Of a stretch of DNA of 53,499 nt, positions 17,634 to 26,230 are shown piece after piece. This stretch comes from an uncultured Clostridia bacterium (lineage in GTDB: Bacteria; Bacillota; Clostridia; TANB77; CAG-508): the NCBI GenBank assembly GCA_947623865.1, contig CANQIC010000010.1, positions 1-53,499 on the forward strand. Reading direction: 5' to 3'. The notes beneath the pieces were generated by a model. That model did no database searches. It had not been told where the DNA came from and saw nothing but the letters and a program-made list of their open reading frames with translations. How positions within the stretch are numbered: position 1 is the stretch's first letter; every line of letters starts with the position of its first letter. The translations under genes and the position numbers were made by a program.

Positions 17634-19709
17634 ATGTCAAACCAAATGTTATTTTATATAATGGGAATAAGTGGTGGGCTATTTGTAGTTATATTAATAG
17701 CTTATTTCATCATGCAAAAGATGCTAAATAAAACAGATGTAAAAAGAATTAAACAATTAAGAGAAGGAACAAAAGAAAAGAAATTTACTTCAGATATCTT
17801 ATATCAAAAAATATACATCTATCTTATAAGAATACCATTTTTGAAAAGATATGTAAAAAAACTTAGAAGAAAGTTAGAAATAATAAATGTAGATGACGAA
17901 TATCTAACAAGAAGACAAACAGCAAAAATAATGTTAAATGCTATACTAATAATAGTACCACTTACAATAGCTATTATTGCTTTAACACATAAAGATGCAT
18001 TATTATTGTCTATACTATTACTTTTTGAAGTATTCTTAATTGAAACAATAATGAGTGGTATGGTTGATAAGTTAGATACAAAACTATTAAAACAACAAGT
18101 AGGATTTTTTGCAGAAATAAGACATGCATATCATGAATTTAATATGGTAGAAGAAGCAATATATGATGTGTCACAAAAGGATCAATTAGAAATATCAAGG
18201 CAAGGAGAAAAAATATATGAAGTATTGACATCAGATGACCCCGAGACAGAATTAGAAAAATACTATGATGTAGCACCAAATAGCTTTTTAAAGGAATTTG
18301 CAGGAATATCATATTTAACAAGAGAATTTGGTGATAGAACAGATAGCAATGGTGCATCTTTGTATTTAAAAAACTTAAACAATATAACAGAAGAAATGCA
18401 ATTAGAAATACTAAAAAGAGATAAATTAGATTATGTATTTCAAAGTTTATCTGTAATATCTATTGTACCAGTATTATGTATACAACCATTAAAGAACTGG
18501 GCTGTATCTAATTTTTCTTTCACATCTAGTTTTTATAATGGAAAATTAGGATTTATAATACAGTTACTATTAATAATAGCAACATTCATATGTTATTTGT
18601 TAACAAGAAAGCTTAAAGATAATGGTTCAACTAACAATGATTATAAAGATCCAAATAATACATGGCAAATGAAATTGTACAAAAATCCTATTGCTAAAAA
18701 AGTAATTGATTTATTTATACCAAAGAAAAGAACAAAGGAATATAAAAAAGATGTAAATTTATTAAAAGATGCAGCATCAAAACAAAAAATGGAAGCATTC
18801 TATGTAAATAGAATAGTAGCATGTATAGCAGTATTTTTTATATCACTATTTTTATTTATACAAATACATAATGTAGCTGTAGATTACATATATGAAAATC
18901 CAACATCAGAGTATGACATACTTGGAACGATGTCTGAAAAAGAAGAGAAAGCAGCTATTGAACTTACTAAACAAGATAATTATTTTTTAGATAAATTAAA
19001 AGGAGAAAAAGTAACATTAGAACAAATAAAAGTAGAAGTTAAATTTTCTGAATATTACCAAGATGCTACAGATGAAGAAATTGATGAGGCTGCAGTAAGA
19101 ATAGAAGGAAAATTAAAAATAGTAAATAAAGAATATTTAAAATGGTTCGAATGGTTACTTGCATGTGTATTTGCTCTTGCAGGATATTTTGCTCCTAAGT
19201 GGTTATTAATGTTCCAGAAAATCATGAGAAAATTAGAAATAGAAAACGAAGTAATGCAATTTCAAACAATTATACTAATGCTTATGAAGATTGAGAGAGT
19301 AAATGTTGAAATGATATTAGAATGGTTAGAAAGATATTCTAATATATTCAGAGAACCAATAACTAGATGTGTTAACAACTATGAAGCTGGAGCTTGGGAG
19401 GCATTAGAAGAATTAAAAAATGAAATCAATTTTGAACAAATGATACGAATTGTAGAAGGACTTCAATCTGCAGTAGAAAAAATACCAATTAATGAAGCAT
19501 TCGATGAATTAGATAATGAAAGAGAATATTATCAAGAAAAGAGAAAAGAATCAAATGAAAGACTAATAAAAAGAAAAGGTATGATAGGTAAAGCAATTGG
19601 ATTTACTCCAATGATAGGATTATTTGTAGGATACTTAATTGTACCATTGGTAGTGATAGGATTATTAAGTATGACCAATGCATTTAGTACAATGTCTACA
19701 ATGATGTAA
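17634..19709 (+). CDS. TadB/TadC-like (GspF family) inner membrane platform protein
   Basis: A 691-residue protein, about twice the usual TadB or TadC length. An N-terminal helix, paired helices at about 100-140, a cytosolic GspF-like part (QQVGFFAEIRHAYHEFNMVEEAIYDVS), a helix pair at about 270-320, another at about 385-405, then a second GspF-like half (VMQFQTIILMLMKIERVNVEMILEWLERYS, given here only by its start) and final helices at about 640-685. It therefore looks like a fused TadB-TadC platform working with the CpaF ATPase. Intact, with no in-frame CGG in 691 codons. Confidence 0.72.
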   Translation: MSNQMLFYIMGISGGLFVVILIAYFIMQKMLNKTDVKRIKQLREGTKEKKFTSDILYQKIYIYLIRIPFLKRYVKKLRRKLEIINVDDEYLTRRQTAKIMLNAILIIVPLTIAIIALTHKDALLLSILLLFEVFLIETIMSGMVDKLDTKLLKQQVGFFAEIRHAYHEFNMVEEAIYDVSQKDQLEISRQGEKIYEVLTSDDPETELEKYYDVAPNSFLKEFAGISYLTREFGDRTDSNGASLYLKNLNNITEEMQLEILKRDKLDYVFQSLSVISIVPVLCIQPLKNWAVSNFSFTSSFYNGKLGFIIQLLLIIATFICYLLTRKLKDNGSTNNDYKDPNNTWQMKLYKNPIAKKVIDLFIPKKRTKEYKKDVNLLKDAASKQKMEAFYVNRIVACIAVFFISLFLFIQIHNVAVDYIYENPTSEYDILGTMSEKEEKAAIELTKQDNYFLDKLKGEKVTLEQIKVEVKFSEYYQDATDEEIDEAAVRIEGKLKIVNKEYLKWFEWLLACVFALAGYFAPKWLLMFQKIMRKLEIENEVMQFQTIILMLMKIERVNVEMILEWLERYSNIFREPITRCVNNYEAGAWEALEELKNEINFEQMIRIVEGLQSAVEKIPINEAFDELDNEREYYQEKRKESNERLIKRKGMIGKAIGFTPMIGLFVGYLIVPLVVIGLLSMTNAFSTMSTMM

Positions 19710-19748
19710 TCTACTATTAGAAATATCATAAAAATCAAGAAAATACCT

Positions 19749-19780
19749 AAGTCCATTAGGAATACCTATGAATGAGACTT
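19749..19780 (+). ncRNA. Palindromic leader element with AGGAATAC loop, copy C
   Basis: AAGTCCATT pairs with AATG-A-GACTT (one bulge) around AGGAATACCTATG. It lies 37 nt before the first pilin-like gene. Confidence 0.4.
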
Positions 19781-19816
19781 GCCTTAAACCTTGTAAATAA
19801 ACAAAGGAGAATATGA

Positions 19817-20455
19817 ATGGAAAATGCGTCAAAAGCCTTACTAATAGCAGGTGGAATATTACTTGCAATGCTTATAATGTCATTAGTATTATATGTAACT
19901 ACGTCTATGGGAGATATGGCTGAAGCTCAAGACAGAAGAAATTTAGCAGAGCAAATAGCAGAATTTAATAAGAGTTATGAAGCATACAATAAAACTAGAA
20001 TGTACGGAACTGATGTGATAACTGTTGTAAATAAAGCTATAAATCATAATAAGAATATTGCAACATCTACAGAAGATCCATATTATATAAATGTAGTTGT
20101 TAAAACAGTGGAAGACTTTACAACAACAGGAAAAATAATTGATACTAGCTATCCAAGTGATGACGAAAAATATGAAAGAGATTTAGAAGTGAGTAAAAAT
20201 TTTACAATGCAAAAAGGAGATTATCAGTTAGGTTCATTTAATGCTGATAAAACACAATTTCAGATGTATAAAGGAATAGTAGAGTTTTTTAGTAGCGACA
20301 AAGAAGATACAGTAGAAAGAAAAGGTTCAGAAATTTATTATACATACTCAGCATTAACAAATTTTAAGAGAGCAATTTTTAAATGTGAAAGTATGGATTA
20401 TAATGAAAAAACAGGTAGAATAAATTCAATAACTTTTACTCAAATAAAGTCTTAA
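19817..20455 (+). CDS. Pilin-like protein 1 (MENA family)
   Basis: A 212-residue protein. A hydrophobic N-terminal helix follows MENASKALLIAGGI directly, without a classical prepilin leader. The C-terminal motif IFKCESMDYNEKTGR resembles those of two following proteins. First of a tandem set of paralogues (19817, 20476, 21470, 21893) behind the Tad-like ATPase and platform; likely pilin or pseudopilin subunits. AAAGGAG site. Function inferred from context. Confidence 0.6.
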   Translation: MENASKALLIAGGILLAMLIMSLVLYVTTSMGDMAEAQDRRNLAEQIAEFNKSYEAYNKTRMYGTDVITVVNKAINHNKNIATSTEDPYYINVVVKTVEDFTTTGKIIDTSYPSDDEKYERDLEVSKNFTMQKGDYQLGSFNADKTQFQMYKGIVEFFSSDKEDTVERKGSEIYYTYSALTNFKRAIFKCESMDYNEKTGRINSITFTQIKS

Positions 20456-20475
20456 TAACCTAAAAGGAGAAGAAT

Positions 20476-20877
20476 ATGGAGAATGCAACAAAAGCCTTGC
20501 TTATGGCAGGTGGAATATTAATAGCAATGCTTATAATATCAATAGGAGTGTTTTTATTTGCTAATTATAGTGATTTTGGTTCTTCATACGATCAAACTTT
20601 ACAGTCAACTGAAATACAAAAATTTAATGAAAACTTTACAAAATTTGAGAGAAGAACAGATATTACAATACAGGAAATAGTTACTGTTGCTAATTTTGCT
20701 AAACAATATGAAGAACAGACAGAAGTACATATTGAAGTAGAATTAAGAGGAAAAGGGGATTTAAATGACCCAGAGAAAAAATTTATAGATATAATAAAAG
20801 AAAATGATGAATTATATCGATGTAACAATATAGGATACGATGATGAGGGAAAAGTTATTTCAATAGAATTTATTTAA
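20476..20877 (+). CDS. Pilin-like protein 2 (MENA family)
   Basis: A 133-residue paralogue of the preceding protein, starting MENATKALLMAGGI with one N-terminal membrane helix. It ends in a shared strand-turn-strand motif (YRCNNIGYDDEGKVISIEF). 20 nt downstream of the first copy, with an AAAGGAG site; same operon. Confidence 0.6.
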   Translation: MENATKALLMAGGILIAMLIISIGVFLFANYSDFGSSYDQTLQSTEIQKFNENFTKFERRTDITIQEIVTVANFAKQYEEQTEVHIEVELRGKGDLNDPEKKFIDIIKENDELYRCNNIGYDDEGKVISIEFI

Positions 20878-20965
20878 ATAAATTTGTGGATAATTTCAAT
20901 AAAAAATTACAAAAAATGTTGCATATTGTAATAAAAAACGGTATAATTAAAGGAGGATATGTATA

Positions 20966-21397
20966 ATGAAACAAACTTTTTTTATAACATTAGCAGTAAT
21001 TTTTATTATAATATGTATTGTATGTATAATTTTAATAAATTTAACAGCTAGAAAAAATGAAATAAAAAAAGAGAATATGGAGTATGAAGAATATTTAAAT
21101 AAAGAAATATTGGGTACAGATATTGCAAGTTTAATTAGTAAAACAATGGATAAAAACGAAAAAAATAATGTACCAAAAAATGATAAAGGATATTATATAG
21201 ATAATGAAAATGACAGTATCAAAATTGATTTAAAAATGTCAACAATCGACAAAACATATCCAATGGAAGAAATATATAATAATGAAATAACAGAATTTGT
21301 ACAAAATTTTAATTTAATAAATTTTAAATGTATAAATATAGAATATCATACTAAAACAGGAAGAGTATCAAAACTTGTTTTTGAGGAATTAAAATAA
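20966..21397 (+). CDS. Membrane-anchored pilin-like protein 3
   Basis: A 143-residue protein whose N-terminal helix (residues 4-26) differs from the MENA set, but whose C-terminus (FKCINIEYHTKTGRVSKLVF) matches them. It has an AAAGGAGG site. The 88-nt gap before it is AT-rich without a clear terminator. Confidence 0.55.
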   Translation: MKQTFFITLAVIFIIICIVCIILINLTARKNEIKKENMEYEEYLNKEILGTDIASLISKTMDKNEKNNVPKNDKGYYIDNENDSIKIDLKMSTIDKTYPMEEIYNNEITEFVQNFNLINFKCINIEYHTKTGRVSKLVFEELK

Positions 21398-21469
21398 ATT
21401 AAGTTATTAATTTTTTAGAATAAAATTCTAAAGATAAAATAAATAAAAAAACTAAAGGAGGAATATTTT

Positions 21470-21868
21470 ATGGAGAATGCATCAAAAGCTTTAATTATAG
21501 CAGGAGCAATATTAATATCAATATTGTTAATAAGTGTGGGAATTATATTAATTAATTCAGGAAGGGATGTAACAGAAACTGGTACAGCAGGGATGAATAG
21601 CCAAAAAATACAAACATTTAATAGTCAATTTACAGCATATGAAGGAACAAAAAAAGGATCAGAACTAAGAAGTTTATATAATACTAAAAATGCAAGCAAT
21701 GCTACAGATTCTGAACATCAAGTAAATATTACAGGAATAAATTCAGCGGCTGACTTAAATTCTACAAAAAATTATGAAGTAACTCTTAGCTATGCAGATT
21801 CAAGCACAAAAAGTGCTACTACAGAGGCAGGATATATATATCAAATAAATGTTAGTGAAGCAGACTAA
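21470..21868 (+). CDS. Pilin-like protein 4 (MENA family)
   Basis: A 132-residue protein starting MENASKALIIAGAI with a membrane helix to about residue 27, then a Ser/Thr/Asn-rich extracellular part. AAAGGAGG site. Closest at the N-terminus to the first two copies. Confidence 0.58.
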   Translation: MENASKALIIAGAILISILLISVGIILINSGRDVTETGTAGMNSQKIQTFNSQFTAYEGTKKGSELRSLYNTKNASNATDSEHQVNITGINSAADLNSTKNYEVTLSYADSSTKSATTEAGYIYQINVSEAD

Positions 21869-21892
21869 TAAAACTCAAGGGAGAAAAGAGCT

Positions 21893-22438
21893 ATGGAAAA
21901 TGCAGCAGACGCTCTAAAAATTGCATTTGCAGTATTTGTATTTGTAGTTGCAATCACAATTGCTTTTTCACTTATATCAGAAGCAAAATCTACTGCTGAT
22001 TATGTGCTATATTATGGCGATGAAACTAATTTTTATGAAAATTTAAATTCAAGAGAAAAAAATAGAGAAGTTTCAATATCAGATGTTATTTCAACACTGT
22101 ATAGGTATTATAAAGAATCTTTGTGTGTAATTGTAAATTTAGGCAGTGAAGAAGAAACATATAAATTTGATTTAAGTTTATCAAAAACAGAATTAGAAAA
22201 ATTTAAACAGGCAGGAATAATAACAGAATTGCAAACACCTTCAACAGAAAAAGATGTAGAAGAAATGTTGAAGAAGTTTATAGGAAACAAGTTACTACAA
22301 TTAGAAGACGCTAAATTTACTGAAGAATTTGTTGAAATACCAATTAGTGGAATATATCAAACAGGTGAAGATGAAACAGAAATAATATTATCATCAGGTG
22401 GAAAAAAAGTATATATAACGTATACATTACAAAAATAA
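21893..22438 (+). CDS. Pilin-like protein 5 (MENA family, divergent)
   Basis: A 181-residue protein starting MENAADALKIAFAVF with one N-terminal helix and an acidic extracellular domain. 24 nt after the previous gene; the ribosome binding site is GGGAGAAAAG. It may be a minor or capping subunit, by position only. Confidence 0.55.
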   Translation: MENAADALKIAFAVFVFVVAITIAFSLISEAKSTADYVLYYGDETNFYENLNSREKNREVSISDVISTLYRYYKESLCVIVNLGSEEETYKFDLSLSKTELEKFKQAGIITELQTPSTEKDVEEMLKKFIGNKLLQLEDAKFTEEFVEIPISGIYQTGEDETEIILSSGGKKVYITYTLQK

Positions 22439-22506
22439 ACTAAAGAAAATTACTAAGATAAAAATAATAGAACAAGACTCAATAAGTTTTGAAGGAGGAT
22501 AATAAT

Positions 22507-23037
22507 ATGAGTGACACATTAATAACAATAATTGCTATATTTCTAGCAGCAGTATTAATGTTTGTATTTCCACTTATGTCTATAACAGAAAGAAATGATG
22601 ATATAGCTCAAAGTTTAGTACAAACAGCGACATCAGAATTTGTTGATACAATATCAAATTCAGGGGCAATAAAGGCGAGTGATTATGAAGCTTATTTAGG
22701 GAAATTAGCTTCTACAGGTAATACATATGATGTAGAGATAGAAGTACAACATTTAGATGAAAATCCTGGTAAAAAATCCACATCAACATCAGGAGACTTA
22801 ATAGGAGAAAATGTTAGATATTCATCTTTTACAACTGAAGTATTAGAAGGAATATATTCAAATCCAGATAAATTATCTTACTCATTAAAAAAAGGTGATA
22901 ATGTAATAGTAACAGCAAAAAATACAAATAAAACAATAGCTCAATCATTAAGATCTTTCTTCTATAAAGTTACAGGACAAGGTACATATCAAGTTGCAGC
23001 AAGTAGTTCAGGAATGGTTGTAAATACTGGAAAATAA
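22507..23037 (+). CDS. Membrane-anchored protein of the Tad-like cluster
   Basis: A 176-residue protein with an N-terminal membrane helix (about residues 3-23) followed by an extracellular domain with alternating polar strands. The start at 22507 follows GGAGG; an upstream in-frame ATG at 22489 lies before that site. No clear family. Confidence 0.55.
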   Translation: MSDTLITIIAIFLAAVLMFVFPLMSITERNDDIAQSLVQTATSEFVDTISNSGAIKASDYEAYLGKLASTGNTYDVEIEVQHLDENPGKKSTSTSGDLIGENVRYSSFTTEVLEGIYSNPDKLSYSLKKGDNVIVTAKNTNKTIAQSLRSFFYKVTGQGTYQVAASSSGMVVNTGK

Positions 23038-23064
23038 TTTATTAATATTAATACAAAAATGATT

Positions 23065-23120
23065 AAGTGAGAGGTGATATGGATATTTGCAAATTGAATA
23101 CTCCATATTAAATCTCACTT
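23065..23120 (+). ncRNA. Long hairpin between cluster genes
   Basis: AAGTGAGA (23065-23072) pairs with TCTCACTT (23113-23120), and inside it ATATGGA pairs with TCCATAT. No T tract follows, so this is a structured leader or a processing site; no gene was seen in the 218-nt gap. Confidence 0.35.
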
Positions 23121-23255
23121 TATTAATGAAACCAGATTATATGTACAAGACATTATTAATTAATGCAATGTAGGAATGTATTACATATGCTTTCACAAAA
23201 TCAAACATAAGAATATCAAAAGGAAAGATAGTCCCCACACAAAAGAGGTGAAAAT

Positions 23256-25091
23256 ATGAAATTATCGAATTTATCAGTAATATTTGTAATAGTTATAATA
23301 CCAATTATATTAGTAGTTTCATATTATATTTCTTTACAAATAGATACAACAAATATGCAAACTTCATATAATTCAAAGTTACTAGATGCTACAAAAGAAG
23401 CAATAGAAGCTTTTGAAATAAATACAGTTGAATGGAATGAAGCATATTCTGAAACAGCAGATTCAAAACGTAGAGATGTTATGGCTTCAATTAACACTTT
23501 TACCACTTCATTTGCAAATAGTTTAGGTATAGGTGGAACAAGTAAAGAAAATATATTAACATATATTCCGGCAATTGCTTGTACTTTATATGATGGTTAT
23601 TATATTTATTCACCAGCAGATGTAAAATCTATTGTAAAAGATGAAAATGGTGTAGCTGTATTTATGACGGAGGATCTGGCAAAAGGTAGAAAATCGGAAA
23701 AAGTATCTGATTATACCTATAACGATGATGATGAAGAAAAATTATTATATGAGGCTAATCAAAATGGTCAAGGTAAATATATAAACAATGGAATTACACA
23801 AGAATTCACATTAAATCCAAATGATGCGAAGTCAACATATTCACATATATTAAAGCCATTTACTGCATATTCAGCAAGATATGCAAATGGTAATACTGAT
23901 ATAACTGTAAATTACACATTAGATAATTATATAACTGTATATGGAAAAGTAAATGGCGAGTATCAAATGAAATCAGGATATTACACTAATAATATTAATA
24001 TTCCAAATCCAGAAAAATTAACTGAAAGGATTGCTTATACATATAATAAAAGGGTTTATGGTGGTGTATATAATTATGTATATGCAGAAGATAACACTAA
24101 AGTATATTTTGATGTAGATACACCATTTCAAGTAAGTTCTACAGGAGAAAGAACTGATTTAGAAAACATGAAAAGTCAAAAATATAAAAAGGTATTAATT
24201 GATAATAAAACTTATTATCAAGCACTAATAAATTATGACATTAATAAAGATGGAGAAATAAAAAACGGTGAGGATATAATAGCAGGAAAATTATATGAAA
24301 AAAGAGGGGATGTAAACACTGAAAAAGAAGATATACAAATAGATAAAAAATTAGATTATAGTGCTATAAATTATTATTATGAGTCAAAAGCCTTTTCAGA
24401 TTGGATTTATTCTAATTTATCATCTAATTTATCAAGTATAAAAATTAAAGATATACAATCAAATGAAATAGAATATGAAAATCAAGATGAACTACTTTTT
24501 AATGAGAGCGAGAATCCTGAAGATGAAGATTCCATTTTTTCTAAACATAGAAAAGAAATAATAAAGCAATCCTTAATTAGTAATTTAAATCAAGCAATAA
24601 CAAGCTATAGCCGCCGTAATTCTGAAGGAAACTATCAATTACCAGTTTTATCTGAAACAGATTGGAATCAAATTTTAAGAAATGTATCAATGGTAACATT
24701 TGTTCAAAATATGCCGATTGGAATGAAATATTATAATAATTATGCTGTAGCAACAAGTACTGCAAATAAAGAATATGTAAATCCAGATGAGATATATCTT
24801 AACGGAAGTGATGGATATTATCATATGCCATATTGTGAAAAATTAAAAGGTACAAACTTAATAGGATATAGAAATACTGATTATGTAATGCAATCTTATA
24901 TAGATAATAATAAGGAAAATAAAAATTATTATAGACATCAAGATATTGCTAATCAATCTTGCTATTACTGTTTAGTACAAAGAGATTTATTTAGTAGTGA
25001 TGGACTTAATAAAGATGAAAAAGCATTACATGAAAAAGCATACCAAACAGCTCTTGCAAGAGAAAGATATGTTTCTCACGAATTTAGATAA
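23256..25091 (+). CDS. Large N-terminally anchored surface protein of the Tad-like cluster
   Basis: A 611-residue protein with a single N-terminal membrane helix (about 6-27), then a helical stretch and a long Tyr/Asn-rich extracellular domain containing conserved-looking LTYIPAIACTLYDGYYIYSP. A C-terminal Cys motif occurs (HMPYCEKLKG and SCYYCLV). This layout suits a pilus-tip or TadG-like protein. AAAGAGGTG site. Last gene of the cluster. No in-frame CGG. Confidence 0.55.
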   Translation: MKLSNLSVIFVIVIIPIILVVSYYISLQIDTTNMQTSYNSKLLDATKEAIEAFEINTVEWNEAYSETADSKRRDVMASINTFTTSFANSLGIGGTSKENILTYIPAIACTLYDGYYIYSPADVKSIVKDENGVAVFMTEDLAKGRKSEKVSDYTYNDDDEEKLLYEANQNGQGKYINNGITQEFTLNPNDAKSTYSHILKPFTAYSARYANGNTDITVNYTLDNYITVYGKVNGEYQMKSGYYTNNINIPNPEKLTERIAYTYNKRVYGGVYNYVYAEDNTKVYFDVDTPFQVSSTGERTDLENMKSQKYKKVLIDNKTYYQALINYDINKDGEIKNGEDIIAGKLYEKRGDVNTEKEDIQIDKKLDYSAINYYYESKAFSDWIYSNLSSNLSSIKIKDIQSNEIEYENQDELLFNESENPEDEDSIFSKHRKEIIKQSLISNLNQAITSYSRRNSEGNYQLPVLSETDWNQILRNVSMVTFVQNMPIGMKYYNNYAVATSTANKEYVNPDEIYLNGSDGYYHMPYCEKLKGTNLIGYRNTDYVMQSYIDNNKENKNYYRHQDIANQSCYYCLVQRDLFSSDGLNKDEKALHEKAYQTALARERYVSHEFR

Positions 25092-25119
25092 ATTGTCAAA
25101 ACTTGACGAATGAAATATA

Positions 25120-25148
25120 TTGAAAAATATGATATTGTATAATATAAT
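25120..25148 (+). promoter_or_regulatory. Promoter before the Rpn-family gene
   Basis: TTGAAA (25120-25125), 17-nt spacer, TATAAT (25143-25148). Confidence 0.6.
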
Positions 25149-25157
25149 AAAATAAAC

Positions 25158-25206
25158 AAAAAAGAATATGGGGGCAAAAATATGGGCACCACCATATTCT
25201 TTTTTT
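25158..25206 (+). terminator. Terminator-like hairpin between promoter and Rpn gene
   Basis: AAAAAAGAATATGG (25158-25171) pairs with CCATATTCTTTTTT (25192-25205). It starts only about 10 nt after the promoter, so it may attenuate the downstream gene or, less simply, terminate the upstream cluster. Confidence 0.65.
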
Positions 25207-25234
25207 GTTATATAAAGAATGGAGGAAAATTAAA

Positions 25235-26167
25235 ATGGAAAAAAGAAAAATATTATCTCCAAAATTAGATGTGGTATTTCACATGCTATTTGGAGAACAA
25301 AAACATGAAAGGATAACAAAAAAATTAATTGAGGATGTAATAGAAGAAAAAGTTGAAACTATAGAATTAGAACAAACACCATATCTTTTAGGAAACCAAG
25401 CAGATGATAAATTAGGAATAATAGATGTAAGAGCAACAATAAACAATAAAAATCCAGTGGATATAGAAATGCAAATAATAGATAATCAAGATATAGAAAA
25501 AAGAATATTATTCTATTGGTCTAAACTATATTTAAAACAACTAAAAAGAGGAGATAAATATATAGAATTAAATAGGTGCATTAGTATAATATTTTTAGAT
25601 TATAAAATAAAAAAGTTGGAGGGACTTCCAATACATACAAAATGGCAAATAAGAAATACAGAAAATGGAAAAATAGTCTTGACAGAAGATTTAGAAATTC
25701 ATATAATTGAGTTACCAAAAATAATAGAAAATTTAGAAGAGGGAAAACTAAAGAAATGGATATTATTTTTGGAAAATCCTGATGGGGAGGAAACAAAAAA
25801 AATGGCAGAGGAAGAAAAAGAAATAAAAGAAGCAATAGAAACATTAGAGGATATAAGTAGTGATGAAGATAGAGTAAGAATAGCAGAACTAAGAGAAAAA
25901 TACATAATGGATAGAGAAGCAGAAATGAAAACAGCTAGAGAAATAGGAATGGAACAAGGAAAAAGAGAAGGAAAAAAAGAAGGTATAAAAGAAGGTATAA
26001 AAGAAGGCATAAAAGAAGGCATAAAAGAGGGAATAAAAAAAGGAAAAAAACAAGGTGAAGATGAAGCATTAGAAAAAATAGCAAAAAAATTAAAAAATAT
26101 AAATATCCCAATTGATAAAATTATGGAGGCAACTGGACTTACAAAAGAAAAAATAGAAAAATTATAA
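25235..26167 (+). CDS. Rpn-family PD-(D/E)XK nuclease (transposase-like)
   Basis: A 310-residue protein of the Rpn/PDDEXK transposase family: the N-terminal motif SPKLDVVFHMLFG, then the catalytic GIIDVRA ... DIEMQ pattern. Near the C-terminus a four-residue repeat (KEGI repeated about five times) forms a charged helix typical of the family; its length often varies. The start at 25235 follows GGAGG. Rpn proteins promote RecA-independent recombination; no terminal repeats are seen here. Confidence 0.82.
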   Translation: MEKRKILSPKLDVVFHMLFGEQKHERITKKLIEDVIEEKVETIELEQTPYLLGNQADDKLGIIDVRATINNKNPVDIEMQIIDNQDIEKRILFYWSKLYLKQLKRGDKYIELNRCISIIFLDYKIKKLEGLPIHTKWQIRNTENGKIVLTEDLEIHIIELPKIIENLEEGKLKKWILFLENPDGEETKKMAEEEKEIKEAIETLEDISSDEDRVRIAELREKYIMDREAEMKTAREIGMEQGKREGKKEGIKEGIKEGIKEGIKEGIKKGKKQGEDEALEKIAKKLKNINIPIDKIMEATGLTKEKIEKL

Positions 26168-26196
26168 ATGAAATATTTAGATTATAAAATTAAAAA

Positions 26197-26229
26197 ATGG
26201 TTATCCTAAAAATAGGGTGACTATTTTTA
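26197..26229 (+). terminator. Terminator between Rpn gene and spoIVB
   Basis: ATGGTTATCCTA (26197-26208) pairs with TAGGGTGACTAT (26213-26224, three wobbles), then T residues. The AGGGTGA in the right arm may also serve as the spoIVB ribosome binding site. Confidence 0.55.
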
Positions 26230-26230
26230 T

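Noticed and set aside
25975-26040. KEGI repeats as a microsatellite or CRISPR-like array
   Set aside because: The 12-nt units are in frame within the Rpn-family coding region and encode a charged helix typical of that family.
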